Source of the DNA: Rhodospirillaceae bacterium | GTDB taxonomy: Bacteria; Pseudomonadota; Alphaproteobacteria; Rhodospirillales; UBA2165 | Length of the DNA stretch: 64,000 nt | Assembly: GCA_947467145.1 (NCBI GenBank) | Contig: CANIGJ010000009.1 | Location: 52,699 to 116,698 of the forward strand | Reading direction: 5' to 3' | Shown: positions 18,298 through 26,914 of the stretch, piece by piece | Position numbering within the stretch: the first letter of the stretch is position 1 | Layout of the letters: every line of letters starts with the position of its first letter | Position numbers and translations under genes: made by a program | The notes under the pieces: generated by a model | What the model was told of the DNA's origin: nothing | Database searches by the model: none | The model's input: only the letters and a program-made list of their open reading frames with translations

Positions 18298-18357
18298 GAC
18301 CGCCCCCTGAAGTTTGGTTAATCTTATGCGTCGCCATCACAGGACGCGAGAGGATTC

Positions 18358-18672
18358 ATGCTCTACATCATCAGTTGCTGGGAGAAACCCAATCAGGCCG
18401 CGACCGTCGCCGCAATCCGCGAAACCCACCAACATTACCTGCACGAGACGGGCAAACACCTCGTCCTCGCCGGTGGGATGCTGACCGAGGACGGCAAGGG
18501 CCGCTTGGGCAGCGTCTATCTGCTCAACATGCCCAACCGCAAAACGGCCGAAGATTGGTTGGCGGCCGAGCCGTTCAACAAGGCCGGCATCTTTCATAAC
18601 TCGACTATCGAAAAGATGCGCCGTGGCCATTGGCATCCGGAGAACGCGCCACAGACCGCCGACGGAGAATAG
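18358..18672 (+). CDS. YciI-like protein
   Basis: A 104-residue small cytoplasmic protein of the YCII family. It has the early RETHQHYL segment with a candidate active-site His, LAGGMLTEDG, and a C-terminal AEDWLAAEPFNKAGIF block. Family members include 5-chloro-2-hydroxyhydroquinone dehydrochlorinase, but most have no known role. It is divergent from the GST gene with about 60 bases between starts, so the two may share control. After it, a short 6-bp stem at 18676-18695 lacks a T run and is not a convincing terminator. Confidence 0.85.
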   Translation: MLYIISCWEKPNQAATVAAIRETHQHYLHETGKHLVLAGGMLTEDGKGRLGSVYLLNMPNRKTAEDWLAAEPFNKAGIFHNSTIEKMRRGHWHPENAPQTADGE

Positions 18673-18801
18673 GTACCGACGTCAAGACGCGTCGGCATGT
18701 CAAATCCGCCCACCTTTTGTCACAGGCTTTGAACGCTCAAGCCTCGCTCCATTGCCGACACTTGCTCACGAACCGGTGATGAAGGCGGAGTGGACGTATG
18801 A

Positions 18802-19557
18802 ATGGCTTTGGCGATCTCTCTCGTGGGGGAGGATTGGGCGTTTTTTATGGATGTCGATGGCACGCTCATCGAGATCGCGCCGACGCCTGCCAAGGCCAAG
18901 GCCACCCCTGAAACTATCGGCCTGCTGGAACGGCTGAACCTGCGGTTCGGCGGCGCCGTCGCCCTGGTCAGCGGGCGCCCGATCGCCGGCATCGATCAGA
19001 TATTCGATCCCCTGAAGCTGCCGGCCGCCGGGTTGCACGGCATCGAGCGGCGCACTTCGCAGGGTAAGTTCGTCCGCGCGACCGTCCAACATAAAGCGAT
19101 CGACGAGGCGCGCGCGGCGCTCAACGGCATCGAACACGGCCTGCCCGGCGTACTGATCGAGGACAAAGGCGACACCATCGCCATCCATTACCGCCTGGCG
19201 CCGCACTTCGAAGAAGCCGTGATGACCGAGGCCCGCAAGATCGTGCTGCGCGCCGAAGGCGGTCTCGAACTGTTGCCCGGCAAGATGCTGGCCGAACTGC
19301 GCCCGCCCGGACCCAACAAAGGCAGCGCGGTTGCCGATTTCATGGCAGAGGCGCCGTTCGAAGGACGCAAGCCGATCTTCATCGGCGACGACACGACCGA
19401 CGAGGACGGCTTTCACGCGGTCAACAATCTCGGCGGCTACAGCATCCGCATCGGCCACGAACGCGTCGGCAGCGCCAAACACCTGATGCGCGATGCAGCA
19501 CACCTGCACGCCTTTCTCACCATGCTTGTCACAAGGCCCGTCCATGGCCGAACTTGA
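18802..19557 (+). CDS. otsB: Trehalose-6-phosphate phosphatase
   Basis: A 251-residue HAD-superfamily phosphatase that removes phosphate from trehalose 6-phosphate. MDVDGTLIEIAPTP carries the nucleophile and acid/base aspartates, SGRPIAGID is the second region, and GDDTTDEDGF the Mg-binding motif. The size fits the family. It is the first gene of an overlapping trio: it overlaps the GH15 gene by 14 bases, and otsA follows. Placing the phosphatase first is the reverse of the common otsA-otsB order. Confidence 0.95.
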   Translation: MALAISLVGEDWAFFMDVDGTLIEIAPTPAKAKATPETIGLLERLNLRFGGAVALVSGRPIAGIDQIFDPLKLPAAGLHGIERRTSQGKFVRATVQHKAIDEARAALNGIEHGLPGVLIEDKGDTIAIHYRLAPHFEEAVMTEARKIVLRAEGGLELLPGKMLAELRPPGPNKGSAVADFMAEAPFEGRKPIFIGDDTTDEDGFHAVNNLGGYSIRIGHERVGSAKHLMRDAAHLHAFLTMLVTRPVHGRT

Positions 19558-21331
19558 TCTCGCCGTCATCGGCAATTGCAACTTCAGCGCGCTCGTCAAT
19601 ATGTGGGGCCGCATCGTGTGGTCTTGCCTGCCGCGCGTCGACGGCGATCCGGTGTTCTGCAGCCTGCTCGACAAGAAGGGCGCGGAAGCCGAGTTCGGCT
19701 TCTGCGACATCGACCTCGAAAACCTGTCGAGCACCGAACAATCTTACATCCCGAACACCGCTGTATTGGTGACGCGCCTCTATGATACCAACGGCGCCGG
19801 CATCGAGATCACCGACTTCGCGCCGCGCTTCAAACAATTCGGCCGGATGTTCCGCCCGGCGATGGTGATGCGCCAGATCACGCCGCTGAAGGGCCATCCG
19901 CGCATCCGCATCCGCGTGCGCCCCGCCGTCAATTACGGCGAAAACCGCCCGGAAGTGTCGTGGGGCAGCAACCATATCCGCTACATGCTACAGGAACAGA
20001 CTCTGCGCCTGACGACGGACGCGCCGGTATCGATGGTGCGCGAAGAGGTCCCATTCCTACTCGAAAGCCCGCTGTCGCTGATCCTCGGCCCCGACGAGAC
20101 GTTCAATGGGCCCATCCCGATGACGGTGCGCGAATTCCGTGAACAGACCATCGACTATTGGCTGGAATGGGTGCGCTACCTCGCCATCCCGTTCGAATGG
20201 CAGAACGAGGTGATCCGTGCCGCCATCACGCTCAAACTCTGCAACTTCGAAGAAAGCGGCGCCATTGTCGCCGCACTCACGACATCCGTGCCCGAGGCCG
20301 CCGGCACGATCCGCAATTGGGATTATCGCTATTGCTGGCTGCGCGATGCGTTCTTCGTCGTCCATGCGCTCAATCGGCTGGGCGCCACGCGCACGATGGA
20401 AGATTATCTGCGCTACATCACCAATATCGCGGCCGGGTCGGTCAGTGGGCATCTACAGCCGGTCTATGGCGTGACCTATGAGGCCAAGCTGACGGAACGC
20501 ATCGTCGAGAGCCTGGGCGGCTACCAGGGCATGGGGCCGGTGCGCGTCGGCAACCAGGCTTACGAGCATATCCAGAACGACGTCTATGGCAGCGTCATCC
20601 TCGCCGCGACGCAGATGTTCTTCGATCAGCGCCTTGATGCGCCCGGCGACGAACGCATGTTTGCGCTGCTCGAACGGATCGGCGAACAGGCGCTCGGCGT
20701 GTGGGATTCTCCCGATGCGGGCTTGTGGGAATTTCGCCATATCGCGCGCGTGCACACATTTTCAGCCGTCATGTGCTGGGTGTCGTGCGATCGCCTCGCC
20801 AAGATCGCCGACCGGCTGCGCCTGGTCGAGCGCGCAGCCTATTGGCACCAAAACGCCGACAAGCTGCACGCCGAGATCGACGAGCGCGCCTGGAACGACG
20901 AGGGCGGCTTCTATGCCACCGCGTTCGACAGCGACGATGTGGACGCGAGCCTGCTGCTGATCGAACAATTGGGCTTCGTCGATGCGAAGGATCCGAAATT
21001 CGCGGGCACGGTCGAAGAGATCGAACGCAAGCTCAAACACGGCGATATGATCTATCGCTATGTCACGCCCGACGATTTCGGCTTGCCGCAGACCGCCTTC
21101 ACCGTCTGCACCTTCTGGTATATCGACGCGCTGGCGGCCCTCGGGCGCAAGGATGAAGCCCGCGTTCTGTTCGAGAAATTACTGTCGATCCGCAATCATG
21201 CAGGACTGTTGTCCGAGGATGTCGACACGACGACCAATCAGCTGTGGGGCAATTTCCCGCAGACCTATTCCATGGTCGGCATCATCAATACCGCCATGCG
21301 CCTCAGTAAATCGTGGGAGGAAGGTTTGTGA
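19544..21331 (+). CDS. Glycoside hydrolase family 15 (glucoamylase/trehalase-type)
   Basis: A 595-residue cytoplasmic (alpha/alpha)6-barrel hydrolase. RNWDYRYCWLRDA is the GH15 hallmark, DAGLWEFRH supplies the candidate general acid Glu, and GLLSEDVD with GNFPQTYSM carries the candidate general base. Bacterial relatives hydrolyse trehalose or terminal alpha-glucosides. I start it at ATG 19544, inside otsB. Lying between otsB and otsA, it could degrade trehalose or recycle maltosaccharides into glucose for the pathway. Which one is unresolved. Confidence 0.92.
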   Translation: MAELDLAVIGNCNFSALVNMWGRIVWSCLPRVDGDPVFCSLLDKKGAEAEFGFCDIDLENLSSTEQSYIPNTAVLVTRLYDTNGAGIEITDFAPRFKQFGRMFRPAMVMRQITPLKGHPRIRIRVRPAVNYGENRPEVSWGSNHIRYMLQEQTLRLTTDAPVSMVREEVPFLLESPLSLILGPDETFNGPIPMTVREFREQTIDYWLEWVRYLAIPFEWQNEVIRAAITLKLCNFEESGAIVAALTTSVPEAAGTIRNWDYRYCWLRDAFFVVHALNRLGATRTMEDYLRYITNIAAGSVSGHLQPVYGVTYEAKLTERIVESLGGYQGMGPVRVGNQAYEHIQNDVYGSVILAATQMFFDQRLDAPGDERMFALLERIGEQALGVWDSPDAGLWEFRHIARVHTFSAVMCWVSCDRLAKIADRLRLVERAAYWHQNADKLHAEIDERAWNDEGGFYATAFDSDDVDASLLLIEQLGFVDAKDPKFAGTVEEIERKLKHGDMIYRYVTPDDFGLPQTAFTVCTFWYIDALAALGRKDEARVLFEKLLSIRNHAGLLSEDVDTTTNQLWGNFPQTYSMVGIINTAMRLSKSWEEGL

Positions 21332-22707
21332 CCAGCCGTCTGGTTGTCGTCTCCAACCGATTGGCGGTGGTGCGCGAGGGTGAGAGCCCTGTCGGCGGGC
21401 TAGCCGTCGCCGTGCATGCGGCCTTGAAGGATCAAGGCGGCATCTGGTTCGGCAGGAGCGGCGAGACGGTGGCCACACCGTCGTCTGCCGCCACCATCAC
21501 GCATGACGATCACATGACCTATGCGACCATCGATCTGACCCGACGCGAACACAATGAATATTACTCAGGCTTTGCCAACAGCGTGTTATGGCCGTTGTTT
21601 CACTATCGCATGGGGCTGGTGGACTATCGTCGCGACGATTTCGACAGCTATTTCCGGGTCAATCAGCGCTTCGCGCGCGGCATAATCCCGCTGTTGCAGC
21701 CCGACGATACGATCTGGGTGCACGACTACCATCTGATCCCGCTCGGTCAGGAATTGCGCCGCGAAGGTGTGACGCAAAAGATCGGCTTCTTCCTCCACAC
21801 GCCGTTCCCGGCCGAGGAACTGGCGGCGATCCTGCCGCGCCATGCGCAGCTGTTCCGCCCCATGCTGGCGTATGATCTCGTCGGTTTTCAAACCGAGGGC
21901 GACCGCTCCGCCTTTCTGCATTATATGCAGAGCGAGATCGGCGCCGAGATCGGGTCCGACGGCACCGTGCAAACCCCGAGCCGGACGACACAGACCGGTG
22001 TTTTCCCGATCGGCATTGAAACCAGCGAGATCGTGGCGGCCGGCCAGAAGGTCAAATCGTCGCCTAAAATCCGCCGCATCCGGCGTGAGATATCGGACCG
22101 CACGATGATCATCGGCGTTGATCGGCTCGATTACAGCAAGGGCCTAGTGGAACGTTTCCGCGCTTTTGAGCGATTGCTGGATGTCTATCCGGACGAACGC
22201 AATCGCGTCACCCTGATGCAGATCGCGCCGCCGTCGCGCACCAATGTGCGCAGCTATCGCCAGATCCGGCGCGAATTGGAAAGTGCGGCCAGCGAGATCA
22301 ATGGGCGGCTCGCGGATTTCGATTGGGTGCCGATCCGCTATATCAACCGCAGCTACGGCCAGGACGATCTCGTCGCCTTCTATCGCAGCAGCCCGATCGG
22401 GCTTGTGACCCCATTGCGTGACGGCATGAATCTCGTCGCCAAGGAGTATGTCGCGGCGCAGGATCCGGAAAATCCGGGCGTCTTGGTGCTGTCGCGCTTC
22501 GCCGGTGCGGCGCGCGAATTGACCGGCGCCTTGATCGTCAATCCGTTCGATACCGACGAAGTCGCCGAAGCGATCCGCATCGCGCTGCACATGCCGCTGG
22601 AAGATCGCGTGCGACGCTGGAAAGGCATGATGGAACGGCTGCGCCGCCAGGACGTCCATGCCTGGCGGCGGCAGTTCCTCGATGCGCTTGCGGCGACGGC
22701 AACCTAG
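21328..22707 (+). CDS. otsA: Trehalose-6-phosphate synthase
   Basis: A 459-residue GT20 glycosyltransferase that joins UDP-glucose (or another NDP-glucose) to glucose 6-phosphate. Motifs: VVSNRLAVV at the N-terminus, VHDYHLIPLG, FFLHTPFPAEE, DRLDYSKGL and TPLRDGMNLVAKEY for the nucleotide-sugar site. The start is GTG 21328, overlapping the GH15 stop, with GGGAGG 7 bases upstream. The last 4 bases overlap the convergent carotenoid oxygenase gene. With otsB it makes trehalose, an osmolyte and desiccation protectant. Confidence 0.95.
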   Translation: MTSRLVVVSNRLAVVREGESPVGGLAVAVHAALKDQGGIWFGRSGETVATPSSAATITHDDHMTYATIDLTRREHNEYYSGFANSVLWPLFHYRMGLVDYRRDDFDSYFRVNQRFARGIIPLLQPDDTIWVHDYHLIPLGQELRREGVTQKIGFFLHTPFPAEELAAILPRHAQLFRPMLAYDLVGFQTEGDRSAFLHYMQSEIGAEIGSDGTVQTPSRTTQTGVFPIGIETSEIVAAGQKVKSSPKIRRIRREISDRTMIIGVDRLDYSKGLVERFRAFERLLDVYPDERNRVTLMQIAPPSRTNVRSYRQIRRELESAASEINGRLADFDWVPIRYINRSYGQDDLVAFYRSSPIGLVTPLRDGMNLVAKEYVAAQDPENPGVLVLSRFAGAARELTGALIVNPFDTDEVAEAIRIALHMPLEDRVRRWKGMMERLRRQDVHAWRRQFLDALAATAT

Positions 22708-24227
22708 GCGGCGTTCCACCAGCCGTGGAAGCTGATCGGCAGGGAATACGCGAGCCGCACCTTGGCGATCGGCCCGGCGCCCACGGTAGCCGCATCGAAG
22801 ATGGCGAAGAAGCTTTTCTGCGTCGCCCCATCCAGCACTTGCGTGATCAACCAGCCGTCATCCACGCCGCCATCGGGCTTGGCAGCGAACACCGGTTCGC
22901 CGACCGCGCTGGCCGCACCGAAATCATAGGCCTGCTCGGCGCCGGTTTCGAAATCGAAACGCTTCACGCCGGTATTGATCGCATGCAGTCCGCCCGCGCT
23001 CATATAGCCGATGCGATGCGCCAAGGTCGCCAGACGCGGATCGACAATGGGGAATTCATGCGTATCGGCGCTGATGATTTCTTCGCGCAATTTGCCGTCG
23101 CGCAAGTTCATGCGATAGCGGCGTAACGTGCCGGCTTCCTTCGCCGGCGCCAACTTGCCCTGCATGATCTGATACAACAGCGCATCGTGCCCGACGAAAT
23201 GATCCGGCGCGTTATAAGCGACAAAGTCGGCGACGATCTCCTCACCGCGCTCGAACGCATTAAGCGCGTGCCACATGAAGGCGCCGGGTGCTTCGAAGGT
23301 TCGCGTGGCACCGCCGTCGCGCGGCACCAAAAGAACCTGCGTTCCCTCTTCGCCGTTCCACTTCATGCTGTCGATATAGGTCGATGTCCCCGCCAGAAGA
23401 CCGAACATCGAGATGAACAGCGGCTGCAGATGGAAGACGAAATAGTGCTCGGTCGCGAAGAAGTCGTGGATATAGACCTGACGCGGGCTTTCGATGATCT
23501 GGTGCGACTTCAACACGCCGTCCGCGCCGTGCACGATGGCATGCAGCCTCATCTTGCGGCCATGGGTGACACCGACGAGCAACCATTCGCCCGTCACCGG
23601 ATCGATCTTGGTGTGCGCCTTGATCATGAATTGGTGCGCCGGATCGCCGAGTTGCTTGCCGCCGATGGTCGCCAGGCTTTCCGGATCGAGCGTGTAGGCC
23701 GGGCTCACTTCATCCAGCGCGTAAAGTTCGCCGTTGAAGGGATAGACGGTCACACCAGCTTGGCTCCCGGTATGCGGCTGGAAAAAGTTGGCCGCTAGGC
23801 CGCCGGGCTTACGCAGCGACCAGCTGTTTTCGAGATAGCGTCCGGCGGCGGCTTCTTTCTCAAACCGTTCGGTGCGCACAAAGGCATTCTGATAGTGCGC
23901 TTCGCCGTTAGCGAACGAGAGACGCTGTACTAGGCCGTCGCCGTCGAGCAGATGCGGCTTACGCACGCCGCCCCGTTCGAACAGGCCGGGGCCATTACGA
24001 TAAAGCGAGCCGGTCAGGCCGGCGGGTAGGTCACCCTCGACCTCGGGCGCGTAATCGCGCCCGCCGATTTCCGATTTGCCGAGCAGGGTCAACCATTCAG
24101 GTGCGTTTTGCGCGGTGGGCAAGGCGGCCTCCGTTCCATTCAAGCCGGTGGCGGTGACGGCGACCGTGGCGAGGCCGGCGGCCCCAAGTTTCAAGGCGTC
24201 GCGGCGGGTGGGGTTGATGCTGTTCAT
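22704..24227 (-). CDS. Carotenoid/stilbene-cleaving oxygenase (RPE65 family), Tat-exported
   Basis: A 507-residue non-haem iron dioxygenase of the carotenoid cleavage/lignostilbene dioxygenase family. It opens with a twin-arginine signal (TRRDALK followed by a hydrophobic run), so it should act in the periplasm. The propeller's iron-binding histidines are visible in AHTKID, IHDFF, FMWHALNAFE and the C-terminal SFHGWW. Family enzymes split a conjugated double bond into two aldehydes; whether this one takes carotenoids or lignin-derived stilbenes is unknown. AGGAG stands 8 bases before the ATG. A strong promoter overlain by two inverted repeats precedes it, and a TetR gene diverges from it. Confidence 0.92.
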   Translation of the reverse strand: MNSINPTRRDALKLGAAGLATVAVTATGLNGTEAALPTAQNAPEWLTLLGKSEIGGRDYAPEVEGDLPAGLTGSLYRNGPGLFERGGVRKPHLLDGDGLVQRLSFANGEAHYQNAFVRTERFEKEAAAGRYLENSWSLRKPGGLAANFFQPHTGSQAGVTVYPFNGELYALDEVSPAYTLDPESLATIGGKQLGDPAHQFMIKAHTKIDPVTGEWLLVGVTHGRKMRLHAIVHGADGVLKSHQIIESPRQVYIHDFFATEHYFVFHLQPLFISMFGLLAGTSTYIDSMKWNGEEGTQVLLVPRDGGATRTFEAPGAFMWHALNAFERGEEIVADFVAYNAPDHFVGHDALLYQIMQGKLAPAKEAGTLRRYRMNLRDGKLREEIISADTHEFPIVDPRLATLAHRIGYMSAGGLHAINTGVKRFDFETGAEQAYDFGAASAVGEPVFAAKPDGGVDDGWLITQVLDGATQKSFFAIFDAATVGAGPIAKVRLAYSLPISFHGWWNAA

Positions 24228-24240
24228 TGGTTAATCTCCT

Positions 24241-24259
24241 ATCTTAACGTTGTTAAGAT
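24241..24259. promoter_or_regulatory. Predicted TetR-family operator 1 (perfect inverted repeat)
   Basis: ATCTTAAC-GTT-GTTAAGAT: two perfect 8-base arms around 3 bases. It lies between the carotenoid oxygenase and the divergent TetR gene and covers the expected transcription start of the oxygenase. The same pattern recurs at 24270-24288. Confidence 0.75.
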
Positions 24260-24285
24260 CATAGCGTTTATCTTTACACTGTCAA
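24258..24285 (-). promoter_or_regulatory. Predicted sigma-70-type promoter of the carotenoid oxygenase
   Basis: Read on the minus strand: -35 TTGACA (24280-24285), a 16-base spacer, and -10 TATGAT (24258-24263). The -35 box is inside operator 2 and the -10 touches operator 1, so a bound repressor would block polymerase. The leader would be about 24 bases with AGGAG at 24236-24240. Confidence 0.7.
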
Positions 24286-24288
24286 GAT
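24270..24288. promoter_or_regulatory. Predicted TetR-family operator 2
   Basis: ATCTTTAC-ACT-GTCAAGAT: the same 8-3-8 architecture as operator 1 with one mismatched pair between arms. It contains the -35 box of the minus-strand promoter. Centre-to-centre distance to operator 1 is 29 bases. Confidence 0.68.
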
Positions 24289-24333
24289 TGTTTTTTATGA
24301 TCAGGTCACAGCCGCCCAAATCCAGGATTCCCC

Positions 24334-24963
24334 ATGCCCCGCGCCAAAAAACCGCAACCCGACACCGCCAAGCCCGAAGCCAACTATCATCACGGCGATC
24401 TGCGCACGGCCCTGATCGCGGCGGCGCGCCATATCCTGGAGACCGAGGGCCGCGAAGCCTTGTCCCTGCGCGCGGCGGCCCGCGCCGCCGGGGTGTCGCA
24501 AGCCGCGCCCTATCATCATTTCGCCAGTAAGGAAGCGCTGCTTGCCGCCATCGCGGCGCAGGGCTTCGACGAGCTGGCCGATGTCATGACCGAACGGATG
24601 GCCAAGGAGCCCGATCCGATCGCGCGGCTGAATGCGAGCGGCGTCGGCTATGTCGCCTTCGCGGTGAACAATCCGGAAATTTTCGCGCTGATGTTCGGCG
24701 GACTGACGAGCCAGGTCTCCGGCGAGCCGGCGTTGCGCGAATCAGGCGGGCGCGCCTACGGCGTCCTGCAAGACGCGATCATGGAATCACAGAAGGCGAA
24801 AGGCCGCACGGCAGCGGATGGACCGCTCGCCGGGCTCTGGTCGTGGTGCGGGGTGCACGGTCTCGCCAAATTGGTCATCGAGCAGAAACTCGATCCCAAA
24901 AAATATGGCGCACCCAGTGCGGAGGCCTTGGCCGCCGCGATGCTGGCGCGCGTAAATACTTAA
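24334..24963 (+). CDS. TetR/AcrR-family transcriptional regulator
   Basis: A 209-residue repressor. The N-terminal helix-turn-helix spans about residues 16-62 (HGDLRTALIAAARHILE, then SLRAAARAAGVSQAAPYHHF, the recognition region); the rest is an alpha-helical ligand-binding and dimerisation domain. AGGA lies 6 bases before the ATG. It diverges from the carotenoid oxygenase gene, and the two matching inverted repeats between them are its probable operators, giving control of the oxygenase and of itself. The inducer is unknown. Its 3' end overlaps the convergent TauE gene by 4 bases. Confidence 0.92.
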   Translation: MPRAKKPQPDTAKPEANYHHGDLRTALIAAARHILETEGREALSLRAAARAAGVSQAAPYHHFASKEALLAAIAAQGFDELADVMTERMAKEPDPIARLNASGVGYVAFAVNNPEIFALMFGGLTSQVSGEPALRESGGRAYGVLQDAIMESQKAKGRTAADGPLAGLWSWCGVHGLAKLVIEQKLDPKKYGAPSAEALAAAMLARVNT

Positions 24964-25733
24964 AGCAGCTCGATCGCGGAATCGACGATCAGCTTCACGC
25001 CGGTGAGCCCTAACAGCACCAGCACGACCTTGTAGAACATCGCGGGCGATAGGCGGCGCTGGATCCACCAGCCGATGGCCAGACCGACCGGCACGAGCGG
25101 CATCAATGCAAAGGATGTCGCGACATTGCTGAGATTGAGTTGCCCCAGCCACCAGAACGGCACCAGCTTGAAATAATTCACATAGGCGAAGAAGAACGCC
25201 GTCGTGCCGAGGAATATCTCCTTATCCAGCCGCTGCGGGATCATGTAGATGCTATAAGGCGGCTGACCGGCATGCGAGATGAAACTGGTGAAGCCCGCGA
25301 CGGCGCCGCAGATATTGCCCTTCACCACGTTGGTGCCGGACGGCACGATTTCCTTCTTGCGGATCATCGGCAGGAATTGCGCGACCGCAAACCAGATCGA
25401 CACACCACCGACCAACGCCTTCACCACCGCGCCATCGAGATAGCGGAAGGTGAAGGTGCCGATGAGCATGCCGACCGTCGCACCGGGGATCAGGATCTTG
25501 AGGTTGCGCCAATCCCATTTGCCGCGAAACACCCACAGGCCGAACAGATCACACAGGCACAGGATGGGCAGCAGGATCGCGGTCGCCTGCGGCACCGTGA
25601 TGGCGAAGCTCATCAAGGACACGCCGAGCGCATTGCTGCCGCCGATGCCTGTCTTGGTGATGCCGACCATGAGCACGGCCGGGATCGCCAAGGCGTAGAA
25701 CAGCGGATCGGTTATGAGGGGAAGGTCGAACAC
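24960..25733 (-). CDS. TauE/SafE-family membrane exporter
   Basis: A 257-residue inner-membrane protein with about eight hydrophobic segments. The N-terminal GITKTGIGGSNALGV and the later SFISHAGQPPYSIYMIPQ are the duplicated TauE/SafE signatures. Members export sulfite, sulfoacetate or other small organosulfur and organic anions. The start is GTG 25733 with a weak ribosome-binding site; no alternative fits better. The next gene upstream on this strand is 34 bases away. Confidence 0.9.
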   Translation of the reverse strand: MFDLPLITDPLFYALAIPAVLMVGITKTGIGGSNALGVSLMSFAITVPQATAILLPILCLCDLFGLWVFRGKWDWRNLKILIPGATVGMLIGTFTFRYLDGAVVKALVGGVSIWFAVAQFLPMIRKKEIVPSGTNVVKGNICGAVAGFTSFISHAGQPPYSIYMIPQRLDKEIFLGTTAFFFAYVNYFKLVPFWWLGQLNLSNVATSFALMPLVPVGLAIGWWIQRRLSPAMFYKVVLVLLGLTGVKLIVDSAIELL

Positions 25734-25767
25734 GAAACGACAGACGCTTCAGTGGATCAATGCGTCC

Positions 25768-26193
25768 TCAATCCGTCGCCAGACCGGCCGCTTCGACCCC
25801 CGTCTTAGCCGCCAGTTCGTCATTGTCGGACGTGTCGCCGGTCACGCCGACCGCGCCGATGACTTCGCCGTCGGCGGCCTTGATCAGGATACCCCCGGCA
25901 ACCGGGATGACCTTACCGCCCGACGCCGCCGCCAGTGCATTGGCGAAATGCGGGCGCTGCTGCGCCATGGTTTCGATATTGCGCGACGCCATGCCCATGC
26001 CGACCGCGCCGTAAGCTTTGCCGAAAGCGATCTCGAACCGCAGCACGCTCGAATTGTCGGCTTTCTTGAACGCGACAAGGTTGCCGCCCGCATCGACCAC
26101 GGCGGCCGACAGGGGGCGCATCTTGGCATCCACACCCTTTTTCATCGCGACATCGATGATTGTGTTCGCCTGTTCGAGCGTCAGCTTGGCCAT
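25768..26193 (-). CDS. GlcG/HbpS-family protein (haem-degrading/DUF336 type)
   Basis: A 141-residue small protein of the GlcG/HbpS family. It runs from LTLEQANTIIDVAMKKG through AAVVDAGGNLVAF and AFGKAYGAV to GGILIKAADGEVIGAVGVTG. HbpS-type members bind haem; GlcG is a glycolate-locus protein of unclear role. The ATG at 26193 follows a GGGGGGA ribosome-binding site. It is probably co-transcribed with the TauE gene behind it. Confidence 0.88.
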   Translation of the reverse strand: MAKLTLEQANTIIDVAMKKGVDAKMRPLSAAVVDAGGNLVAFKKADNSSVLRFEIAFGKAYGAVGMGMASRNIETMAQQRPHFANALAAASGGKVIPVAGGILIKAADGEVIGAVGVTGDTSDNDELAAKTGVEAAGLATD

Positions 26194-26383
26194 GATTCCC
26201 CCCGCAGTGATTGGATAGCGCTTGTGAAGTCTACCGGCCCGGCCGGGGGCGAACCACCCCTCTCGCGGTGGCTTTTGCAACAAGAGTAGGGTACGTCCCA
26301 ATCTATGGGCAGAATCCGCTTTATGGCGTTTCCCGGATCGGCTAATCGGAAAGCAGCACGTTCTTCCGGAGTATCCCAGCCTC

Positions 26384-26899
26384 ATGCTTGCCACCGATAT
26401 CGCGCCTTCGCTTCTGGCAACCCCCGACGATTTCAAACGCGGGATGCGTCAGTTGGCGGCGGGGGTCAACGTCATCACGGTCGCCGGCGGGGGCTTGCGC
26501 GACGGACTAACCGCCACCGCCGTCTGCTCTATCTCGGCCGAGCCGCCGCACCTGCTGGTCTGCGTCAATGCAAGCGCCGCCGCCCATGGGCCAATCCATA
26601 AAACAGGCTCGTTCTGCCTCAATGTGCTGGCCCACGACCAGGAAGCGATCGCCAAACGCTTCGCCAACATGGACGGCTCGGACCGCACGCAACGCTTCGA
26701 TCTCGGCCATTGGTCGACGCTCTCGACCGGCTCGCCGGTGCTCGACGGCGCGCTCGCCAATTTCGACTGCATCGTGGTGCGCGAATTCGAGGCGGCAACC
26801 CATACCCTGTTCATGGGCCGCGTCCTCGCGGTGCGCACCAAGGACGACGGCACGCCACTGATCTACAGCAACGGGCGTTTTACCCGCACGGCTGAGTAG
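26384..26899 (+). CDS. Flavin reductase-like FMN-binding protein
   Basis: A 171-residue split-barrel flavoprotein of the HpaC/NtaB type. The family pattern is DFKRGMRQLAAGVNVIT, DGLTATAVCSISAEPP and SFCLNVLAHDQEAIAKRF. Such proteins reduce FMN/FAD with NAD(P)H for a separate monooxygenase. No flavin monooxygenase is beside it, so the partner is unknown. It diverges from the GlcG-like gene across a 190-base gap and is followed 15 bases later by the sirtuin gene. Confidence 0.9.
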   Translation: MLATDIAPSLLATPDDFKRGMRQLAAGVNVITVAGGGLRDGLTATAVCSISAEPPHLLVCVNASAAAHGPIHKTGSFCLNVLAHDQEAIAKRFANMDGSDRTQRFDLGHWSTLSTGSPVLDGALANFDCIVVREFEAATHTLFMGRVLAVRTKDDGTPLIYSNGRFTRTAE

Positions 26900-26914
26900 C
26901 GCTAAACTCACCCG

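Noticed and set aside
26254..26276. CCACC/GGTGG stem followed by TTTT
   Set aside because: It lies in a divergent promoter region, downstream of no plus-strand gene, and the stem is only 5 bp.
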